A stretch of 64,000 bases of DNA from Terfezia claveryi (Eukaryota > Ascomycota > Pezizomycetes > Pezizales > Pezizaceae). Each line of letters begins with the position of its first letter. Within the stretch, counting starts at the first letter, position 1. This document shows positions 1 through 12,157 of this stretch, in pieces. A program made the position numbers and the translations under genes. Under the pieces are notes generated by a model. The model was not told the DNA's origin. It saw only the letters and a list, made by a program, of their open reading frames with translations, and ran no database searches. Where the stretch lies: the NCBI GenBank assembly GCA_015179025.1, contig WHUX01000035.1:124001-188000 (forward strand), written 5' to 3'.

Positions 1-327
1 CTTGTGCCAACAAGATATATATATATAGGTATATTCATTATTAATTTCAGTACGGTTGTAGCTCGAGGACGTTGAAGTTGGGTCATGATCGATCATGCCT
101 CTAGCACCAACAACATGTTAATCTTGCCTAAAGTCGAGTCAACTTCGTAGCCTATCGTATATGATAGGCTTCACTAGTTCAAGGGCTCACACACTTAGGA
201 AGTAGTACCCCAGATCTAGCTCTATATCTAATCTCTAAGAACAAAAAGAAATGCCATATTATGGACAAAGGAACCCATCTCGTCTTGAGAAATTACGTGC
301 AAAATCTTCATAACCAGCCAGATCCTT

Positions 328-1453
328 TTAGAGCGCATAGTCGTAACATAATAATTCGCTCTGAATATCCATCAATTCCGAGATCTTTAGGTCTCCCACA
401 AGACCATGGAGTGTCAGTGTGTCGTTTAATGTTGCTAGCACCCAGCCAGTTTCTGGTTTCCGTGATGTGGTCATACCAGCAATCTGCGTGAGCCTGCTAT
501 TCAAATCTTGGCTCTGCCACTCCCACCATAACTTATCAATGTATGTGTGATGCAAGTAGAACAGTGGGTCACCGGGACTTGAAACAGCGTTTGACATCTC
601 CCCCATAACACCATTATGTCCGCCCCGGTGGGGCAAGTTTTCGATACATGGCCATGTTTCACCAAATGTGGGTAGTTGAAGGCAAGCATCAACATTAACC
701 TTTTCGGACATCAGGGAAGCGGTCTCATTGACTTCTCGTGAGAGGCAGTGAAGTTGATTTGAGTACCCCGGGCCCACGGAGAGCATCATTCCCGCAAAGG
801 GTCCATCGGAAACACAGCTGTTCTCTCCCGTCCCTGTAGCTGAACCGAATCCTGTCTCGGGCGAGAAAATTGGCGATAAGGCGAACTTTCCTGCGTCCTG
901 TTGCTCTTCCCAGAATGGCTGAGCCCCGGTATATCCGCATGCTTCTCTGAGGAGAGTTTCGTGTGCCCACATATGGTATCGGTGGAAGGGTAGAAAGTGC
1001 CCTGACGAGTGGATATGGTCAGATTGGACTTGGTGCACAGCTTGCATGTCGTCAAACAAGTTCCGGACGGCTGGGTTGATACTGGTGAGGCGTGCTGGGA
1101 GTTTTATCATACACAATTCTGCATCAATGTATCCCTTACGTTCGGTAGCCGTGAGGGTATGCCTGTTCATCGGAATTTAGAAAAAATCAGTTATTAGAGG
1201 TATTCATCGTGGCATACCATGCTTTTCGATATAGTTTTGGTCTTCCAGAGCACGCCCCGGGCCTCGAACCCAGCTCCAATGCCAAAGTGCTGGTCTTGTT
1301 TACGGTATCCGTAATATTCGAGCTCCTGCCTTTGCCCCATCTGCTCCCCACCGCTAGGGTATGTGTATGTTCTCTTCCACCCGCATGCATTGGCAAAGCT
1401 AGTGACAATACTGCAAGTAATAAAAACGAAAGTAATATCTTTGAAATAACCAT
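328..1453 (-). CDS. Secreted short tyrosinase (type-3 copper oxidase), two exons
   Basis: Join of 1453-1218 and 1162-328, 356 aa. The 55-nt intron 1217-1163 has a GTATGC donor and an ACAG acceptor; splicing makes the family-typical R-K-A-W-H-T-L start of the domain. Residues 1-20 are a hydrophobic signal peptide (MVISKILLSFLLLAVLSLAL), so secretion is likely. The CuA region has histidines near 128-146 in the context GHFLPFHRYHMWAHE; the CuB region has HRGGHNGVMGEM near 257-266 and DPLFYLHH near 277-284 followed by W-W-E-W. Tyrosinases hydroxylate monophenols and oxidise diphenols to quinones, in melanin formation or phenol detoxification. The protein ends soon after CuB, so it lacks the long C-terminal cap of classical tyrosinases and fits the short secreted fungal class. 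It could instead be a catechol-oxidase-like enzyme. The frame is intact. Confidence 0.9.
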
Positions 1454-3000
1454 TTTCGATCCAGTATATCGAATTCAAATAACAAGTTCTTCCGTATTAG
1501 ATATTAAATTCCAAAAATAAAAAAATACTTGAAGTAGCTCCCCGCCTAGTTTGGTTCACTGGTATCAATTGCAGGAGGGAAGAAGAGGGCATATAAAGAG
1601 AATGAAAGATGGAGGATCCCTCAGTCTAGCCCAGCAAGATGAATGAAGGATATCCGGTCTACAAAAGAAGTGGGCTATGATAGAAAGAAGGAACAGAGAA
1701 CGTAGCTGAGAGGGTGCATTCTAGGTTGGGGGTAAGCCTGACCTTATATCCAGCTGAGGTATCTACGCATGAGACATCGATGCCTCATGATCATCTCTAC
1801 ATATCATCCTTGTCAGCGAAGGTTCGGCACAGATTCCATGCTAAACGTCGTAGTGGGATATGCTTACCGCAATCTGGATACGGTACGGAGATGGTAGTTG
1901 TTGCACCATCCCAGCCAATTTATCATGTATCAAACCTCGAGTAGGATGGAAATATGTATGCCGGTTGTAAGACCTAAGAGAGAAAGAACATGTCCCTTTG
2001 TTTCGAAAAAAATAATACCGGAGTTCGGCGCTGACATGTTCTTCCACTGGGGGGTCGCAGGAAGGGGAAGAGTGTACCAGTACATCTATATTTCCCTTTA
2101 GTTGATATATTCTCTTAGTCGTAACTGTTATAGTGATTAGTTTTGAGCTCAAATCTCACCAGAGTCCGGTAGTCTGAGGAACTCTTATGTTATATATATT
2201 GGCATTGAAATTCCCTTCCGTCAAGCAAGCTATCCGATCTGTTAATAAGTAAGTTGAAAAGCTGAGTGATTTCATAGTAGTTATTGAATCCCATTGACGC
2301 ACTGGAGAAGCGCCTCTTGGCAAGCGCCAGAAAGTTGTGATAAAAATACCATGTCTTGGCGGGCTGGAAAGAGCTACCTAAGTTAATTCATGACTGACTA
2401 CCTATGTAGGTTAGTGTGCTTATTGCTTATAACTTATGTCAGTTATGTCAGTAATATAAGCTGCTACATAGCGCTTCATGAGAATATAAGATTATAATAC
2501 AGCAGTTAGATAGGTAGTTAGGACGTCCAGAGTACAGTATGAATCATTCATTGATCGCATGTATCCTTTGCCAGATGTTTACTCAGTATTTAAAAAAAAA
2601 AAAAAAAAATTTGCCAGATGTCGGACAAGTGACGACCTTCCCACCTGGCCTGATGGCTACACCTCTCGAATCACGCCTCCTGGAAGGGAGTCATGGGGGT
2701 ACTGTTCATGAAGAACCGAACTACTGGACCTTATGGGTCTGCGGATGCTGACGGCAAACGGAGGAGAGCCAACAGGTAGAGCTTTCCAGAATGAATTGGT
2801 AAAAACTGAGATATTTCTCCGGTAGATATGCGCTGTCGCGGGAAGCGCAAGCGATCCCCGCCAAAGCGGTTAGTTGTATACAGAATAAACGCTGACGGAC
2901 GATCAACACCGGGGGGGGGGTTACGTCAGTATCAACCATCAACATCCTCTGCAGCACCGGAGCAGATGGTATATTCCCAAGTGCTTTCCCCCTCACGGCC
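1454..3000. other. Intergenic region without recognised gene
   Basis: Upstream of the tyrosinase and of OMA1. I found no conserved reading frame here. It contains an A-run near 2590-2608 and a short G-run near 2913-2922. Short ORFs on both strands have no family features. Confidence 0.6.
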
Positions 3001-3045
3001 CCAAACCCTCCCCCCTCCCCCCTCCCCCCTCCCCCCTCCCCGGCA
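3001..3045 (+). repeat. C-rich tract (CCCCCCT repeats) just upstream of OMA1
   Basis: About five runs of five or six C separated by single T, ending some 60 bases before the OMA1 start codon. The complementary strand has regularly spaced G-runs and could form a G-quadruplex. A role as promoter or 5' UTR element is inference only. Confidence 0.7.
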
Positions 3046-3105
3046 GCCTCTCTCCAGCATACGTAGCATAGCTGTCATCTGCTCCGAACGTACCCCGCCA
3101 GCAAC

Positions 3106-4465
3106 ATGTTTGCCCGCACCCTACGCAGCACCGCCCTCCCTCGGCTCTCTCGCCCCATTGCAACATCCTTCCTTCACCGCCCCTACACTTCCCCCCCACT
3201 CATCCACCACCAAACTCGCACCATCAACACCACCCGACCCCCGCGGTACCCCGCTGGCGGCTGGGGCCCGCAACACACCTACCACCGGTTCCAATCACGC
3301 TCCCGGACGCTCCTCCATCTCTGGCGGCACTCCCAACGGTTCCGGATAATCGTACTCCTTTCCGCCAGCGGGCTAGGGATATTTTACGTCAGCAATATCG
3401 AGACGGTGCCCGTCTCCGGTAGAAGGCGGTTTAACGTCTTCAGCCCCGCATACGAGGCGCAGACGGCTAAGGCTCTGTACGCGAGCACGATGAACGAGTT
3501 CAGGGGGAGGATATTACCGGCGAATCATCCGTATACGAAGACGGTAAGGAGGGTCATGAACAGGTTGATTAGGGTTTCTGGTATGTATGTTTACGTACCA
3601 TATATGTGCTCATTGGATGCGTAGAGGAGTGTGTGTGAGAGAATAAAAAAGTGAAATGGCTAATTTGGGTGGTTGGGATGCGCGCGGCACGGGGGAGATA
3701 TATAGGAATGGAGGATTTGAATTGGGAGGTTTATGTGATCAAGGATGATAGCCAGAAGAATGCATTTGTGATTCCGGGGGGCAAGGTTTTCGTATTTAGG
3801 TACCACACATCTTCATCCCCACCCCCACCCATCCACATCAGCTAACCCCCTTCCTCCTCCTCCCCCACACCAATAGCGGCATCCTCCCTATTGCCGCCAA
3901 CGATGACGGCCTAGCAGCTGTCCTCTCCCACGAAATCTCGCACACAATCGCACACCACGCTGCCGAGCGCATGTCACAAATGTTCGTAGTCGTCGCCGCA
4001 ATCTGGGCTGCGTCCCTCATTCTGGGGGTCAGCGGCGGCGACGGCGGCGGCTTCGGCCGGATCCTCATGGACTTAGTCTACCTCCGCCCACAGAGCCGGA
4101 AGCAGGAGGCAGAGGCAGACTATATCGGGTTGATGATGCTTGCCCAGGCTTGCTATAACCCCCAGGAGGCGCCGAGGCTCTGGCAGAGGATGAGTGCCGT
4201 GGAGACGATTAGCCCGCCGCAGTTTTTAAGTACCCATCCAGCGCATGAGAAGAGGGTCGAAAGTTTGGAGAAATGGTGAGCCTGTCCTTCCCCACTACAC
4301 TACCTTCTAAGAGTTGTTGGAGAAAAACAAAAAGAAAAAGCTAATTGGAGTGGCAAGTATAGGATGCCCGAAGCGCTAGATAAGCAAGCACAGAGTGATT
4401 GCTATCAGACTGCTGATGTAGCGGAGCAGTTTCGGAGAAAATTTGGTGAAGGTTTGGTTTGGTGA
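3106..4465 (+). CDS. OMA1: Mitochondrial M48 metalloprotease OMA1, four exons
   Basis: Join of 3106-3580, 3706-3799, 3877-4275 and 4363-4465, 356 aa; all splice phases agree. The N-terminus is rich in Arg, Ser and Thr with almost no acidic residues, as in a mitochondrial presequence. A hydrophobic segment follows near residues 80-97 (RIIVLLSASGLGIFYVSNIE). The second exon carries the family block E-D-L-N-W-E-V-Y-V-I. The zinc site HEISH lies at about 208-212, with the third ligand expected in the downstream EAEADYIGL block. A hydrophobic stretch (VVVAAIWAASLIL) follows the HExxH helix. The last short exon restores the conserved C-terminal W-M-P-E-A segment. OMA1 is an inner-membrane stress protease that processes Mgm1/OPA1-type and other membrane proteins. 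It converges on eIF5 downstream. Confidence 0.93.
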
Positions 4466-4985
4466 ATTGGTTATCTGTGGTATTGAAACAAAAGCTCTAC
4501 TTAATATGTTTTTTTGGGAAATGTTCACAATAATCCCCTCTGCCTTGCCTTTCCCATTCATCTTTTTACATTAACTATATATTTCCCCTGTATGGCATTA
4601 GGAGGAGGCATGGGGCATGGGGCGTGGGGCGTGCGGGGGAATTTTTTAAACAGTCATCAACTTGAACTGTATATTACAGTAATGATGGATTACTTCTTGT
4701 ATATTTATATGAAGAGTCTGAGAAGCAGCAAAAAAGGTACTACTGCTAATGCACACAATACATGGCTTGTGAGAGATGTGACATTACGAGTACGATTGAA
4801 CTAATTCCTAAAAAAAAAGACTGTGAGCCTATCGACAACATCATAAAGCAAGTCATTCCTTAACCCCCAACCTCTTCAAAACCATGGAAGCAAACAACTC
4901 TTGCAAACACAAGCTCCAATCTGCACAAAAAAGTAAGAAAAAGTATCATGTCCAGGAACAAAAATAAACGGACCAGACCAGATTT
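4466..4985. other. Convergent intergenic region between OMA1 and eIF5
   Basis: Holds the 3' flanks of two convergent genes. AT-rich, with an A-run at 4808-4818. No conserved ORF seen. Confidence 0.6.
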
Positions 4986-6393
4986 TTACTCGCCATCCTC
5001 TTCCTCTTCCTCTTCATCTTCAGACTCTGCCTCCGCAAGCCAGGTCAAGAATGGCTCCGCGGCCTTCCGAACCTTCTTGCTAGTTGTCGTGTCAACGTAC
5101 TTTCTCGAAGCCTTAGAACCCCACTTTGTGACTACGTCCTCGGTGATAAGATCCTCATTGTAGTAAGTCATGAGAACAGTTGGCACCGCTTTAATCAGCT
5201 CGGGGTGGTCCTTGCCAATGAAGCGCTCAGTGCCACCAAGGAAGGCTCTCTGGTGTCGCTCGGAAATGATGAGCTGCACGATGTATTAGCTTCAATCCTA
5301 TCAGTATACAATATGGCAAAACACATCACATACCTTCTTCAGGAGTGCCGCTCTGGTTGGAATTTGCTTGACGATCCCTTCATCAAAGAGAGTTTGAGCC
5401 AAGACCTGAAGGGTCTTGTGCTTCTTCTCAATACCCAAATCAACACATTTCTTATAAATCTCAACATCATCGACGCTGCCCTTCGACTTCTTCTCCTCCT
5501 CAATCCAGGCGCCGAGCTTTTCATACGGATTGTCACCGGCCTCCTCTTCTTCTTCCTCATCATCACCACCAGCGACGACAACACGACTGAGACTGTCGGC
5601 CAGTGCCTGAGCACGGCGGTCGATAGCGTCCTGGCTCATGTCAATAGCCCAGCCGTCGTCCTTAGCACCGTGTTGTGACGCCTTGGGGAGCTCCTTAGCC
5701 TCTTGCTGGATACGGCGGGTGAGTTCATCGTCAGATGCATCACCGTCAATCTCGGCATCGGGAGTGGCGCCGTTCTTGTCCTCATCAGAGTTTCCTCCAG
5801 AACCGTTCTCGGCATCCTTCTCAGCCTTGTCTTCGCTCTTCTTGCTCTTGCTCTTACTCTTCTTGCTCCCCTTCTTGGAATCGCTAGACTCCTTTCCAGG
5901 TGGGTTCTTGAGAATATATCCAGAAAGTTTGTGGCGAAGATCGACATTTGTGCGTTGCCCACAAGCCTTGCAATCACGGATAATGTGGCCGTCCTTGGTA
6001 ATCTTCAGGTCGGTCTCTGGATTCTTACACTCCTCGCAAAGAACAAACTTGACGATGAACGTATCCAAATAGTCCTGAAGCTTGGAAGCCTCGTGAGCGC
6101 CATTAATAATGTAGCGGTCGTCCGATGGATTAGCAGTAACTTGTGCACCCAACTCAAACCCGAAGAATTTGACAACATCTATAGTATACCATATCAGCTA
6201 TGAAGACCAACTGTACGTGCACTGGAGGTCTCTTACATTGTGGGGAACGGCTAAGAGACTGTGCCACGCTGGAGAGGTTCACAATGACACTCTTGATACC
6301 ATTGCCCTTTCCTTCAATCTTCGATTGAAGCCTCTCCATTTTATAACGGTAGAAGGGATCCGTAATGTCTCTTCGGATGTTGATGGTCGCCAT
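4986..6393 (-). CDS. TIF5: Translation initiation factor eIF5, three exons
   Basis: Join of 6393-6237, 6178-5334 and 5273-4986, 429 aa, close to the usual 400-430 aa. eIF5 is the GTPase-activating protein for eIF2 in the 43S/48S complex. The N-terminal GAP domain has the invariant arginine in FYRYKM (residue 16 here, Arg15 in yeast and human numbering). Next come the KFFG-ELGAQ block and a zinc ribbon with CEEC and CKAC. The middle is a Lys/Ser-rich then acidic linker. The C-terminal HEAT (W2/eIF5C) domain ends in an acidic tail ([11 protein letters not shown]), with the aromatic/acidic box that contacts eIF2-beta and eIF3. Introns at 6236-6179 and 5333-5274 are phase-consistent. A 21-bp micro-insertion (12-bp core plus one extra 9-bp repeat) lies 50-80 bases upstream of the ATG. 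Confidence 0.96.
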
Positions 6394-6442
6394 GCTTGCC
6401 GTTGAAAAATTCTCATGAAGTTAATAATCGAAAGGGGATCGA

Positions 6443-6472
6443 GGGAAGCAGTAGTCTGGTTGCGGGAAGCAG
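6443..6472 (+). repeat. Micro-insertion A: 12-bp core with 9-bp flanking repeats
   Basis: Core TAGTCTGGTTGC at 6452-6463, flanked by the direct repeat GGGAAGCAG at 6443-6451 and 6464-6472. It lies in the 5' flank of eIF5. Confidence 0.85.
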
Positions 6473-6559
6473 ATGGTTGAGGAATGAAAGACTATTGTGA
6501 GGCTCCAGAAGTCTCCGGACATTCGCATGGCAACAGTCGATATCCCGGCAGCCGCCTTG

Positions 6560-7100
6560 TATTCAAAAATTCACTTTGCAACAAATAATAATTTTTTGAT
6601 TGCGATTATATTAATAAGATTTCAAATGAAAGCTAAGATATGGAAGAATCAACTCCACTTTCTAATACTTCGCTTAGGCATCCCCCTAACAAACCTTCTT
6701 ATAGACACGCTGGATTTCTATAGCCTCCTATAGCCCAGATATTTTAATTTGGATTGAGGTCAGGTGAATAGGCATCCCAGTATACATTGGGATTAAACCT
6801 CCCTGTATACCCTCACTAAAACATCCCAACATCGTTTGAGATACCTTAGCATCGTTTCTATCTCAAACTTCTCACTTCAATCTTCTTACCTAGATATCGA
6901 AAAACCCCAAGTCTCTTGCTTGCCATACCCTCTCTCTACAGTAGTCTCGTCACTCCAAATGACATTTTTCTCCTACATAGAAGGAGTTCAGTGCCGATAC
7001 TTGTGAGCCCTGCAAGGGGGTGAGCCTTTGGAATCTCTTCCGTTAGCGTAATTCGTTCCAGCATCTCGACCACTTTCGAATTCTCTGCTCGCTTAACCTC
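6560..7100 (-). pseudogene. Tc1/mariner (DDE_3) transposase relic
   Basis: On the minus strand, the translation around 6960-6870 reads V-I-W-S-D-E-T-T-V-E-R-G, the first catalytic Asp block of Tc1-like transposases, followed by a GKQETWGF segment. Further downstream, around 6770-6730, A-Y-S-P-D-L-N-P and N-I-W match the SPDLNPIE-VW block that carries the last catalytic residue; here the Glu codon is replaced by a stop. Several stops and frame changes interrupt it, and the region between the two blocks is shortened. I could not define its ends or inverted repeats. Not functional. Confidence 0.8.
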
Positions 7101-7470
7101 CTCCTATTGGCCGAGGGGGACACATGAGGGGCAACACTGTTACAGTTATCTCGGCGCCACCCTTCTGCCTTCTGGAGTGGAAATCACAGCTTTGACTATT
7201 CGTTTTATCATCTGCAGGAGTTGTTTTGCGAGGTGCGCTGCGTGGCTCAAATTTGATTTCTGGTGGGGTCTTCCTTGGCGATCTGCCTGGATTGTATCCT
7301 GGACAGTTGAAGTTCATCCTGGCCCGCCCTCTGGTGCTGGAAATAGCTCCCTCTGATCGTCATATTTTTTCTTTTTCGGACGGCATTGTGTTGTGGTTAA
7401 TAATGCTGTCGGGGCGTGATCTTGTGCGGGGTTGTGTTGCATGCCAAGTGTCTGAACACTGATTGTGCTG

Positions 7471-7503
7471 TATCATTACGTGCCAACCAGACTATATCAT
7501 TAC
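7471..7503 (-). repeat. Micro-insertion B: 15-bp core (minus orientation) with 9-bp repeats
   Basis: Core GTGCCAACCAGACTA at 7480-7494, the reverse complement of TAGTCTGGTTGGCAC. It is flanked by TATCATTAC at 7471-7479 and 7495-7503. It is the only perfect-repeat copy in minus orientation. Confidence 0.88.
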
Positions 7504-9785
7504 CGTATGAATTGTATCTCGTCGGTGGAACTAGAAGCTTTTTGTTGGTGTTCAACTGATGTGTCGATAACTTATTGGTCTGAGAATTCTTTCTTATGGA
7601 CTGTATCTTGACTAGAACGAGCAACATAAACTCAATTGAAGTTCAGAACCTAAGTATTGGGTTTTGTTTGCTGATTTGATTATCTGCTCCCGAAGGGGTT
7701 TGTTGGAGAAAATTTTTTCGGATTCCCAGCTTCACGCTATATTGTATACTTTGGGATTAGACTAAAGCATTTGAAGACTTTTTGGCGGACACTGGGGTAT
7801 CCTATGAAACATTGGAACGTTACAAAGTAACCACAAAAGTTCAGCGTACACAGCAGGAATGTGGCGATTGCATTACCGGATACTCTGTGCGGTTGCGTAT
7901 GTTCGATTTGTCTGGTCCCAAGGAGGGGAGCACTCCCTATGCATCGACCAATGGTTTGACCACCCAGATACGAGTTGTTCAGTTATTCAAGTTGATTGGT
8001 TGGCAGGCTGTAGAGCTGTAAGAGTCAGGAAAGATGGTAAGGTGATTGGGATAGGGAAGGTGTGGCGTGATCTTCATTGCACTGACTACCAATCAGATCC
8101 TATTGAGATTCCATTAGAAAATATTAATAAACATATGGCTTATTAAGCTTCGCAGCCTTTGTTAATGTCCTCAAGTTAAGTTTTTCTTATTTCCAACCCT
8201 ATATTATTTACCCATACAACTCCATTGCCTCCAAATATCTTCAGAACACATATTCCAATGGCCTCCACCAACGTTACAGGTATATATCCTCTCATGTTTG
8301 ACTAACATGTGTTTATAGTACTTGCACTTCCACCTCCTCTACACAAAAAGCCCAAGCTCACGAATGGCTAGCCAACCTCTATGAAAATACCTAAATCCCA
8401 CACATCAACTGTTTTCAATAGCAACTGTTATGTATTGGGACTGCTCCCACAGAAATAATTGGCTTGCCACTCCTCAATGTTCTGATTTGCACACGGGTGC
8501 AAACTTTTCAGAGTGGCTGCACATGCCGTTGCAGCCTCTGGTCATACGATTGGGGCTGCAAAAATCCTTGGATTGGAAATCAAAATCAAGATCACAAATA
8601 TCCACAACATGTTTGGGCGGCTGCAGCACTACGGAATACACCTGGACAATTGTATGGAAAAGAGTCAATTTTCTGGGACAATGATTGAAGCAGGACCACA
8701 CAATTCGGATGTTTAAACCAGGTCAATTTCAACTCGGAATAAGTGAGAAGAGTCTAGTAACGCATCGAATTATGGCAGTGAAGGCCTCACAGACGGAAGA
8801 ATCTAGTTGGTCGAAAGATATCCAAGAGGCTGGCATCAAGGATGAGAAGTGGTTAGATATTCGCATTGGTGGATCGCAACAGGAGGATTGATGTTGTATA
8901 TGGGTTACTTGGGTGCCAAAGGCAGTTATATAACTACCTTTGAGCAAGCATTCAAGCAAACGGTGCAATTGTCATTGACAACATTGAACAGCGAGAGAAG
9001 CTTAGGGCAACACATCCTGGACCCACAGTAGGCCCAGTGTGCAGGTTTTGTGAGGTAGATCCTGAGCCAGGTAAGCACGTCGCCTTACCTGTCCCGCTGG
9101 AGAATGGATGGGTAGGAGGTGGAACTCATGGGGGCAAGCGGATGATAGGGAAAGGTGGTTGCGGAAGAGAAAGGACAGGGACAAAGAAGTCTTCGAGGAC
9201 CTGGTTGAGACTTTCTTTTCCAACCTCAACCTCAGATAAGGGGACGGGAGCTGGCGGCGGAGGTCATTACGTAGCTACTTTGTTGCGGTTTCTTTTGTTA
9301 TTGCCTATGCTTCTGGTACCGAAAGCATAGGTCGAAACTTTAAAGGGGAGGCTTCGGGACCTCTTCATGACCGTAGGTCGATTGCGAGTATAGTCTATTA
9401 AAAAAAAAAGTAAAAAAAAGGTTAGGCCAACACTCTCACTCCGAATAAGCTTTAACCTTGATTCTCCTCCTTGATCAAATTGGACGATGGAATGGAAAAT
9501 TTCTTATCCCACGATGAATACTCAAGAGATCTCTGTAGACCGAAAATAATAGCGCTGAGGGGACACCATTAGAGAGTGTTGACCATATCCTACAGAGACA
9601 AATCCGGGTTCTAAAGAACTTAATGTCCTCCTTTATACAATATTGATGCGGTGCGGTGATTAGTGGTGGTCAATAAGTTTCTGTAGAATCCTGTATCATG
9701 TTATGGGGTTTTTAGTGCAAGCCACACCTGTGGAGGGCAGCTACCTAACGCCACACACTAGCCAAAATAACTGAAACATATAATT
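7504..9785. other. Long region without a recognised gene
   Basis: Several ORFs of 60-97 codons occur on the plus strand (for example 7859-8146 and 9037-9330), but none shows a domain I recognise. Their frames change often, as in decayed mobile DNA. The last part adjoins a gypsy relic and might be its gag/pol 5' portion. Confidence 0.4.
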
Positions 9786-9818
9786 GACCAGCTTTAGTCT
9801 GGTTGGCACGACCAGCTT
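9786..9818 (+). repeat. Micro-insertion C: 15-bp core with 9-bp repeats
   Basis: Core TAGTCTGGTTGGCAC at 9795-9809, flanked by GACCAGCTT at 9786-9794 and 9810-9818. Confidence 0.9.
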
Positions 9819-10539
9819 AAATAGATTTTCTGTAAGTGACATGACGTATGTACACTGTAGTTATCATCACCACCTACAAGATGCCTCTATCAAGCTCTAT
9901 ATCAAATTGAAACTGAAGCTGAAAATACCGTATGTGCCTATACATTGGCATCTTCACCAGAAGAGGAGAATGAATATGAGGAAGATTTTGAGGACTTAGT
10001 TAACGATGCGAGAGGTTATTGCTTCTGACCGGTGCCTACTAGATCCGCACTATGTGTCCAGGAAGCTTTTGACATTGCATTTTAGGCAGTGTGTATTGAG
10101 GGGAGCCGGAGGGTCTATTTTCGAGCATGATTTTACAGGAGAGGGGTGATAAGTAAGTTGGAATGGAAATTCCGAGCTCGGTCAGGGAATTCTGTGTACT
10201 GACAATGGAAAATCTCAAAGATGTGGGAATCGTAATGTACAGTACATATCTCAACGATTGTCAGAGATATTTGAATACAGAACAGGAAGGGCTGGCAGTA
10301 CTGAGCTTGGGATACACGGACCACTCAGCGTTATTGAGTATATTGAGCAAAGGGGAGAAAAATGGGGCTCCCAAGAAGTGCCGGAGAGCGGAATGAGCGA
10401 CCGGGCAACAGGTTTGGAAAATTGGGAGGATGTCGCAATGGTAGAAAAGATGACTGAAGGGATAGATTTAAAGTGGAGCAAGGGGAAGGACGACGAAGAA
10501 GAGGGGGATCATTTAGGAAAGCAAGAAATGTTGAGAAAA

Positions 10540-11830
10540 CAAGAAAGTGAAGATTTGTGGAGAAAGTGGCGAAAGGACAAGTGGTACAGACTTGTTGTGG
10601 AATACAAGACATCGGGATGAGTAGGAGCAGTAGAAGGAAAGCAGGGAAGAAAAGTGAACGCGGAGGAGGACAGTGGAATGTTACTGTACAGGAGTCAGGG
10701 CAGGTTGTGAGGTGCGTTACAAGGAGAGATGTCCCAAGGATTATGCGGGGGATAACGATGAGCACCCTTGAAGGGAATTAATTCTGGCCAACGAGAGCAC
10801 GAGACAACTTCAGGTACACGGCAGAATGTGACTCGTGTCAAAGGTTCGGCCCATTGAGATCTCAAACCTATCTTTAATCTACAACCAATGGACATGATTG
10901 GAATGGACTCTATTGGACCAATTAATCCATGGGAAAAATCCACCAACAGCGAGTATGTCCTCATTTGTTGATTATTTCTCAAGGTTTTGTTCGCAGAAGC
11001 AGTGGAATCGGCAGATGGGGGAGTCAGTGCTGAGTATTCTCACAAAAATCGCGACAACAATCGCGACAATTGTGGGATGGCCGAGAGAGGTCTATTGCGA
11101 CAATGCAAGCTACATTACCAAAGGGGCCGTTCCATGAGAATTTTAGCAGAAAGGAGTAATTCTATTACCCCGTACCCATAACAAACCCATCGTCAATGGA
11201 TTTGGCAGAAAGATATGTGCAGATGATACTCATGGGCCTGAGAATAATTCTACAGGGAGAAAAACAACATTTATAGGAATGGGGCAAGTATGGTATTTTC
11301 AATCACGGCTATACACCAGCACAACTGTTCATGGGATGTAATCCAAAGGCCAAGGTGGAGGATCTGACAGTCAGGGAATATATATTGAGGAACATATGAC
11401 AGACTGGAAGGATGAGGAGGGGGTAGAAACGTGGATACAGGGAGAAGGCAAGTCAAGGATGGCACTGGTAGGTGAGCTTGGCTCGAGTGGAGGAAATGAG
11501 AGGACATGCGAGGGAGCAGGTGCTGCAGGAACAAGGAAAGATATTAGATAGGGATAACAGATGGAAAAAATAGGATGAACCGGAGCGAGAGGAATTGGTG
11601 TTGCTGAGACAATTTGCAGTGGATAAGGTCAAAGGGCCGATATTTTAAAGTGGGATTTTCGGGAGTCTGGGGGATATTATGACAGAGAAGGTCAAGGGGA
11701 GATATTCCTTGATGCAGTCAAGTTGTATTTTGTGAAGGAGGAGATGGTGCCAATTGGGAAGACAGAGTGGCTGAAAAAACAGATACGGGGAACAACGGGT
11801 GAGGATTGTCTGGAACCAAAAAGTAAATTA
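10540..11830 (+). pseudogene. Ty3/gypsy-type integrase relic
   Basis: Plus-strand pieces resemble the end of a retroelement pol. At about 10790-10850 there is a Y-T-A-E-C-D-S-C-Q zinc-binding remnant. At about 10888-10920 comes P-M-D-M-I-G-M-D-S-I-G-P, the first Asp block of an rve integrase core. At about 11070-11130 comes W-P-R-E-V-Y-C-D-N-A-S-Y, the second Asp block. Near 11590-11640 an E-E-L-V-L-L-R segment recalls the integrase C-terminal domain. Many stops and frame changes make it a relic. The repeat at 11846-11965 directly downstream may be its LTR. Confidence 0.72.
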
Positions 11831-11845
11831 ACCAAAGTTTACCCG

Positions 11846-11965
11846 ATGAGGTCATACGAACATACGCCCTAGCGTCAGGATTACAGAGATAGATCGAGAG
11901 CAGCAGGTCTGCGAGTGTAACCTTTATCTCACGCTCATAGAATTAAAAGATTTGACTTCACTAGC
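11846..11965 (+). repeat. LTR-like repeat E, copy 1
   Basis: Shares a long, slightly diverged stretch (beginning GATGAGGTCATACGA and including CTAGCGTCAGGATTACAGAG) with 44484-44580 in the same orientation. Its place after an integrase relic suggests a partial LTR. Confidence 0.65.
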
Positions 11966-12157
11966 TATATCATATATATTGCCAACTTCTCAGCTGCGAG
12001 CTAGTCAATTGCTGATCACCGGTACCCTGATCGGCATTTGTTTTCAGCCTTCAGCTCACCAAGTGGCAGCTGAGTAGAACAAAACAAAAATCAATCCTTT
12101 TTTTTGTCCTATCCGTCAAATTCAGTTCTCAGTGCTCCGGTGGAGATATCGAACGTC

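Noticed and set aside
1250..1275. tRNA T-arm-like sequence around CCTCGAACC
   Set aside because: It lies inside the tyrosinase first exon and no acceptor or anticodon arm can be drawn around it.
4948..6203. Several plus-strand ORFs of 70-166 codons across the eIF5 locus
   Set aside because: They are shadows of the eIF5 exons on the opposite strand; no independent motif or codon evidence.
6452..7494. Micro-insertion cores at 6452 (+) and 7480 (-) as the inverted ends of the mariner relic between them
   Set aside because: They are inverted and about 1 kb apart, but each has its own different perfect 9-bp repeat, which a single element with these ends would not have; mariner elements duplicate TA only.
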